From assembly GCA_016793585.1 (NCBI GenBank), contig JAEUJR010000175.1, positions 1-9,175 of the forward strand: DNA of 9,175 nt, read 5' to 3'. The position numbers and the translations under genes are program-made. This DNA is from Archangium sp. GTDB taxonomy: Bacteria; Myxococcota; Myxococcia; Myxococcales; Myxococcaceae. The notes beneath the pieces were generated by a model. The model saw only the letters and a program-made list of their open reading frames with translations. It was not told where the DNA came from and searched no databases. This document shows positions 7,344 to 9,175 of the stretch, piece by piece. How positions within the stretch are numbered: the stretch's first letter is position 1; the number at the start of each line of letters is the position of its first letter.

Positions 7344-7667
7344 ATGGCAGATGAAGTGTCGTTCGCGCCGCTGACGAAGGAGACCGCGGCGCAGGTCTCG
7401 GCAACCCTCCAGCAGCTGCTCTCTGACGTGAGCGCGTTGGTGGCCCTCGCCGAAGAGTCGGAGTCGCCCGAGGCAGCAGCGCTCGTGAAGAACGCCGTCG
7501 CCGAGGTCATGGTCGTCGCCCTCAGCCAGCTCGGTCGGCCCCTCATGGGCGCGTGGGACAGCGTGCTGCCCGACCGGCTGAAGTCGCACCTCGCTACCGC
7601 CATCGAAGTGCCCGCGCTCGGCGCCGACGAAGAGATCAGCACCGACGAACACGAGGCGATCTCGTAG
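7344..7667 (+). CDS. small acidic helical protein of unknown function
   Basis: 107 residues, no family recognised. ATG 7344 is preceded by GAGAG (7331-7335) with eight bases between; an in-frame GTG at 7335 would add three residues but falls inside that ribosome binding site. The sequence is Ala/Leu/Val/Glu-rich with predicted amphipathic helices (AAQVSATLQQLLSDVSALVA; EAAALVKNAVAEVMVVALSQ) and ends in a very acidic tail (GADEEISTDEHEAIS). No signal peptide; the middle helix is hydrophobic but interrupted by charge, so a soluble helical bundle is more likely than a TM segment. Codon use matches its neighbours. It may be in one transcript with the preceding repeat-protein gene. It ends 3 bp from the convergent methionine sulfoxide reductase gene. 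Confidence 0.75.
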   Translation: MADEVSFAPLTKETAAQVSATLQQLLSDVSALVALAEESESPEAAALVKNAVAEVMVVALSQLGRPLMGAWDSVLPDRLKSHLATAIEVPALGADEEISTDEHEAIS

Positions 7668-7670
7668 CCG

Positions 7671-8162
7671 TCACCACGCGCAGGCGTCGACCAGCACCGT
7701 CGCCAGCGCCTCCACGCCCCGCTGATCCTCCAGGTCGAAGCGGTTGGTCTTCGGGCTGTCGAGGTCGATGACGCCCAGCACCGCGCCGTTTTTCAGCAGC
7801 GGCACCACCAGCTCGCTGTTCGACGCCGAGTCGCAGGCGATGTGCCCCGGAAACGCGTGCACGTCGGGCACCAACACCGACTCGCGCCTGGCGACCGCCG
7901 TGCCGCAGACGCCCTTCCCCACCGCGATGCGCACACAGGCCGGCTTCCCCTGAAAGGGCCCCAGCACCAGCTCACGCCCCTTGAGAAAGTAGACGCCCGA
8001 CCAGTTCAGCTCGGGCAGGTGATAGCCGAGGAGCGCCGACAGGTTCGCCGAGTTGGCGATCACGTCTCGTTCGCCTTCGAACAGCCCCTTCGCCTGGCGC
8101 ACCAGCTCTGCGTAGACCTCGGCCTTGGTGCCTTCAGCCCGCCCATCGTGGAATGCGGTCAT
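7671..8162 (-). CDS. msrC: free methionine-(R)-sulfoxide reductase (GAF-fold fRMsr)
   Basis: Reduces free L-methionine-(R)-sulfoxide to methionine with thioredoxin as electron donor; a cytosolic oxidative-repair enzyme. The 163-residue product is the usual length of E. coli YebR/MsrC and yeast fRMsr. The GAF fold carries the family motifs LNWSGVYFLK, LGPFQGKPACVRI, GKGVCGTA, VPDVHAFPGHIACD and VLGVIDLDS. Three cysteines, Cys76, Cys86 and Cys110, keep the 10- and 24-residue spacing of the three redox cysteines in characterised fRMsr enzymes, so it should be active. ATG 8162 is chosen because AAAGG lies 8 nt upstream and the length fits; an upstream in-frame ATG at 8231 would add 23 residues overlapping the region of paired TTTCGAA sites. 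It is divergent from rpsU and tail-to-tail with the small acidic protein gene. Confidence 0.93.
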   Translation of the reverse strand: MTAFHDGRAEGTKAEVYAELVRQAKGLFEGERDVIANSANLSALLGYHLPELNWSGVYFLKGRELVLGPFQGKPACVRIAVGKGVCGTAVARRESVLVPDVHAFPGHIACDSASNSELVVPLLKNGAVLGVIDLDSPKTNRFDLEDQRGVEALATVLVDACAW

Positions 8163-8219
8163 CTCGTTGCCTTTCGAAAACAACTGTGCCACGAGCCGCG
8201 TCGTTTCGAAGCACATGAC

Positions 8220-8240
8220 GCCCTGCCTCACGGGCAGGGC
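8220..8240 (+). promoter_or_regulatory. GC-rich hairpin in the rpsU leader
   Basis: An 8-bp perfect stem, GCCCTGCC (8220-8227) with GGCAGGGC (8233-8240), closes a five-base loop, TCACG. It ends four bases before the Shine-Dalgarno of rpsU. There is no T-tract, so it is not an intrinsic terminator. The loop's TCAC is complementary to GTGA in the ribosome binding site (8251-8254). A role in control of rpsU translation is possible but untested. Confidence 0.5.
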
Positions 8241-8244
8241 CGCG

Positions 8245-8254
8245 AAGGAGGTGA
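8245..8254 (+). promoter_or_regulatory. ten-base Shine-Dalgarno of rpsU
   Basis: AAGGAGGTGA is complementary over all ten bases to the 3' end of 16S rRNA (TCACCTCCTT). Its last base lies nine bases before ATG 8264. Other ribosome binding sites in this window match over only four or five bases, apart from the six-base AAGGAG of the yqeY-type gene. Confidence 0.85.
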
Positions 8255-8263
8255 CAGGCTCAG

Positions 8264-8458
8264 ATGACGACGATTCGTGTCAAGGACGGCGAGTCCATCG
8301 AGGGCGCGCTCAAGCGCTTCAAGAAGGCGACGGAGAAGGCAGGCATTCTCTCCGAGATCCGCAAGCGCGAGCACTACGAGAAGCCATCGGTGAAGAAGAA
8401 GAAGAAGATGATGGCTGCGAAGAAGCGCGCGGTGAAGAAGTTCCGCAAGGGGTCCTAA
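8264..8458 (+). CDS. rpsU: 30S ribosomal protein bS21
   Basis: Small-subunit protein near the 3' end of 16S rRNA, involved in translation initiation. The product has 64 residues, within the normal bS21 range. Family hallmarks are [18 protein letters not shown] near the N-terminus, then [10 protein letters not shown], then a Lys/Arg-rich tail ([20 protein letters not shown]) that contacts rRNA. The start is fixed by the Shine-Dalgarno at 8245-8254. It is the first gene of the rpsU-yqeY-dnaG cluster and is followed by a strong terminator, which would let the ribosomal protein be made in excess over primase. Divergent from the fRMsr gene. Confidence 0.97.
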   Translation: MTTIRVKDGESIEGALKRFKKATEKAGILSEIRKREHYEKPSVKKKKKMMAAKKRAVKKFRKGS

Positions 8459-8518
8459 GCCCCTCCCTCAATGACAACGCCGGCCGGCACGATGTCGGCT
8501 GACCTGTCAGGAAGTTCC

Positions 8519-8557
8519 CGGAGGTTGGCGACATCAGTTGCCAACCTCCGTTTCTTT
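8519..8557 (+). terminator. intrinsic terminator / attenuator between rpsU and the yqeY-type gene
   Basis: The stem pairs 8519-8532 with 8537-8550: 14 bp with one G-U pair and an ATCA loop; the outer 11 bp are perfect (CGGAGGTTGGC with GCCAACCTCCG). TTTCTTT follows directly at 8551-8557. It lies 60 bp after the rpsU stop and 30 bp before the yqeY-type start, so it probably ends most rpsU transcripts while some read through. A short inverted repeat, CTGAC/GTCAG (8499-8510), lies just upstream. Confidence 0.88.
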
Positions 8558-8587
8558 GAAGCACCACCTCGTACCGAAGGAGACACC

Positions 8588-9046
8588 ATGGCCACGCTGA
8601 AGGAGCGTCTCGACTCCGAGATCAAAGATGCAATGCGCGCGAAAGACGAGCTCAAGCTCGGCGTGCTGCGCATGCTCAAGAGCGCCATCAAGTACAAGGA
8701 AGTCGAAGGTGAGAAGCACGTGCTCGACGATGCCGGCGTCATCGGCGTGATCACCACCCTCGTGAAGCAGCGCCGCGATTCGGCCGCCGAGTTCAAGGCC
8801 GCCAACCGCCCCGAGCTCGCCGAGAAGGAAGAGAAAGAGATCGTCGTGCTGCAGACCTACCTGCCCTCCCAGCTCGACGCGGGCCAGCTTTCCGAGGCGG
8901 TGAAGGGCTGCATCCTCGAGGCCGGCGCCAAGACGATCAAAGACCTCGGCGCGGTCATGAAGGTGGCCTCGGCCAAACTCAAGGGTCAGGCCGAAGGCAA
9001 AGCCATCAGTGAAGAAGTGAAGGCGCAGCTCTCGCGGCTGGCGTGA
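8588..9046 (+). CDS. GatB/YqeY-domain protein
   Basis: 152 residues, the usual length for stand-alone YqeY proteins, which are homologous to the C-terminal helical and tail domain of GatB, the tRNA-dependent amidotransferase subunit. A tRNA-related role is inferred from that homology; the cellular function is not firmly known. Visible hallmarks are the N-terminal LKERLDSEIKDAMRAKDELKLGVLRMLKSAIK, the central VKQRRDSAAEFKAANRPELAEKEEKE, QTYLPSQL, and the C-terminal tail domain with KDLGAVMKVASAKLKGQAEGK. ATG 8588 is set by AAGGAG at 8576-8581, six bases upstream; the frame is open from 8471, but that stretch contains the terminator hairpin. It lies between rpsU and dnaG. Confidence 0.93.
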   Translation: MATLKERLDSEIKDAMRAKDELKLGVLRMLKSAIKYKEVEGEKHVLDDAGVIGVITTLVKQRRDSAAEFKAANRPELAEKEEKEIVVLQTYLPSQLDAGQLSEAVKGCILEAGAKTIKDLGAVMKVASAKLKGQAEGKAISEEVKAQLSRLA

Positions 9047-9058
9047 GCCTCCTCCAAA

Positions 9059-9085
9059 CGGGCCGGTGCACTGCGCATCGGCCCG
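9059..9085 (+). promoter_or_regulatory. hairpin between the yqeY-type gene and dnaG
   Basis: CGGGCCGGTGC (9059-9069) pairs with GCATCGGCCCG (9075-9085): 11 bp with one G-T pair and the five-base loop ACTGC. No T-run follows, so it is weak as an intrinsic terminator; it could be an attenuator, RNA processing site or 3' stabiliser. It starts 13 bp after the yqeY-type stop and ends 40 bp before dnaG. Confidence 0.55.
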
Positions 9086-9125
9086 CGTCGTTCGTGGTTA
9101 TTCCTGAGCGAGGAGTGCTGCACCG

Positions 9126-9175
9126 TTGCTGATCCCAGAGCACAAGATCGACGAGATCCGCGAGCGCGTCGACAT
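9126..9175 (+). CDS. dnaG: DNA primase, N-terminal fragment (cut by right edge)
   Basis: Only 16 complete codons are visible: LIPEHKIDEIRERVD after the start. This matches the N-terminus of bacterial DnaG, which opens with a short IPE...I..I...VDI segment before the zinc-binding domain. DnaG makes RNA primers at the replication fork. TTG 9126 is the likely start, with AGGAG at 9111-9115 ten bases upstream; the GTG at 9115 is out of frame. The position downstream of rpsU and the yqeY-type gene fits the macromolecular-synthesis operon, in which a primary sigma factor gene (rpoD/sigA) often follows. Confidence 0.85.
   Translation, partial: MLIPEHKIDEIRERVD

Larger units (their letters stand above)
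8163..8263. promoter_or_regulatory. divergent control region between fRMsr gene and rpsU
   Basis: 101 bp must hold both promoters. Two copies of the palindrome-containing box TTTCGAA occur at 8172-8178 and 8204-8210, 32 bp apart (about three helical turns). Their A/T-rich hexamer TTCGAA stands out in this GC-rich DNA. A 21-bp hairpin (8220-8240) and a long Shine-Dalgarno (8245-8254) follow on the rpsU side. No convincing -35/-10 pair was found. Whether the boxes bind a regulator is inference. Confidence 0.4.

Noticed and set aside
8163..8231. Upstream ATG 8231 for the fRMsr gene
   Set aside because: The extension is not part of the family; ATG 8162 has AAAGG upstream and yields the usual length.
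8390..8406. AAG-rich run in rpsU as a simple-sequence repeat
   Set aside because: It encodes the conserved Lys-rich tail of bS21, so coding explains it.
8471..8587. Earlier start (8471) for the yqeY-type gene
   Set aside because: The added segment contains the intrinsic terminator, and AAGGAG is correctly spaced for ATG 8588.

Overview
The window is ordinary, gene-dense chromosomal DNA from a high-GC bacterium. It most likely comes from the Myxococcota (myxobacteria). The evidence for that is the strong G/C bias at third codon positions, a secreted lipoprotein with an Asp-Ala-Gly (DAG) repeat linker of the kind common in myxobacterial lipoproteins, and the order rpsU - gatB/yqeY-type gene - dnaG at the right end. 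The phylum call is inference; no rRNA or other decisive marker is present. No tRNA, rRNA, CRISPR array, insertion sequence or phage gene was found.

Layout. (1) 1-1194, minus strand: 5' part of a periplasmic HtrA/DegP-type serine protease with two PDZ domains, cut by the left edge. (2) 1195-1344: divergent intergenic region. (3) 1345-4071, plus: large lipoprotein of 908 residues with a ZU5-like segment, a Big2-like Ig domain and two blocks of beta-propeller-like repeats on either side of a DAG linker. (4) 4068-4391, plus: a 107-residue membrane protein, start-stop overlapped with the lipoprotein gene, resembling a shrunken GspF/PilC transmembrane core. (5) 4379-6022, minus: secreted zinc N-acetylmuramoyl-L-alanine amidase with a TPR-like N-terminus; its 3' end overlaps gene 4 by 13 bp. 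(6) 6023-6158: divergent intergenic region. (7) 6159-7265, plus: unidentified protein with TGQIP/LPQV repeats, including an exact 34-residue tandem duplication. (8) 7344-7667, plus: small acidic helical protein of unknown function. (9) 7671-8162, minus: free methionine-(R)-sulfoxide reductase (GAF fold). (10) 8163-8263: divergent intergenic region with paired TTTCGAA boxes and a GC-rich hairpin. (11) 8264-8458, plus: rpsU (bS21), followed by a strong intrinsic terminator. (12) 8588-9046, plus: GatB/YqeY-domain protein, followed by a second hairpin. (13) 9126-9175, plus: start of dnaG, cut by the right edge.

How it fits together. Two genes serve the envelope: HtrA for protein quality control and the amidase for peptidoglycan cleavage. 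The lipoprotein and small membrane protein form a translationally coupled pair of unknown role. The right end is a macromolecular-synthesis operon in which rpsU, yqeY and dnaG are separated by hairpins, which could set different expression levels for ribosomal protein and primase.

No obviously new multi-gene system is visible. The best leads are the mini-GspF-like protein, the two-block propeller lipoprotein, the TGQIP repeat protein and the rpsU leader.
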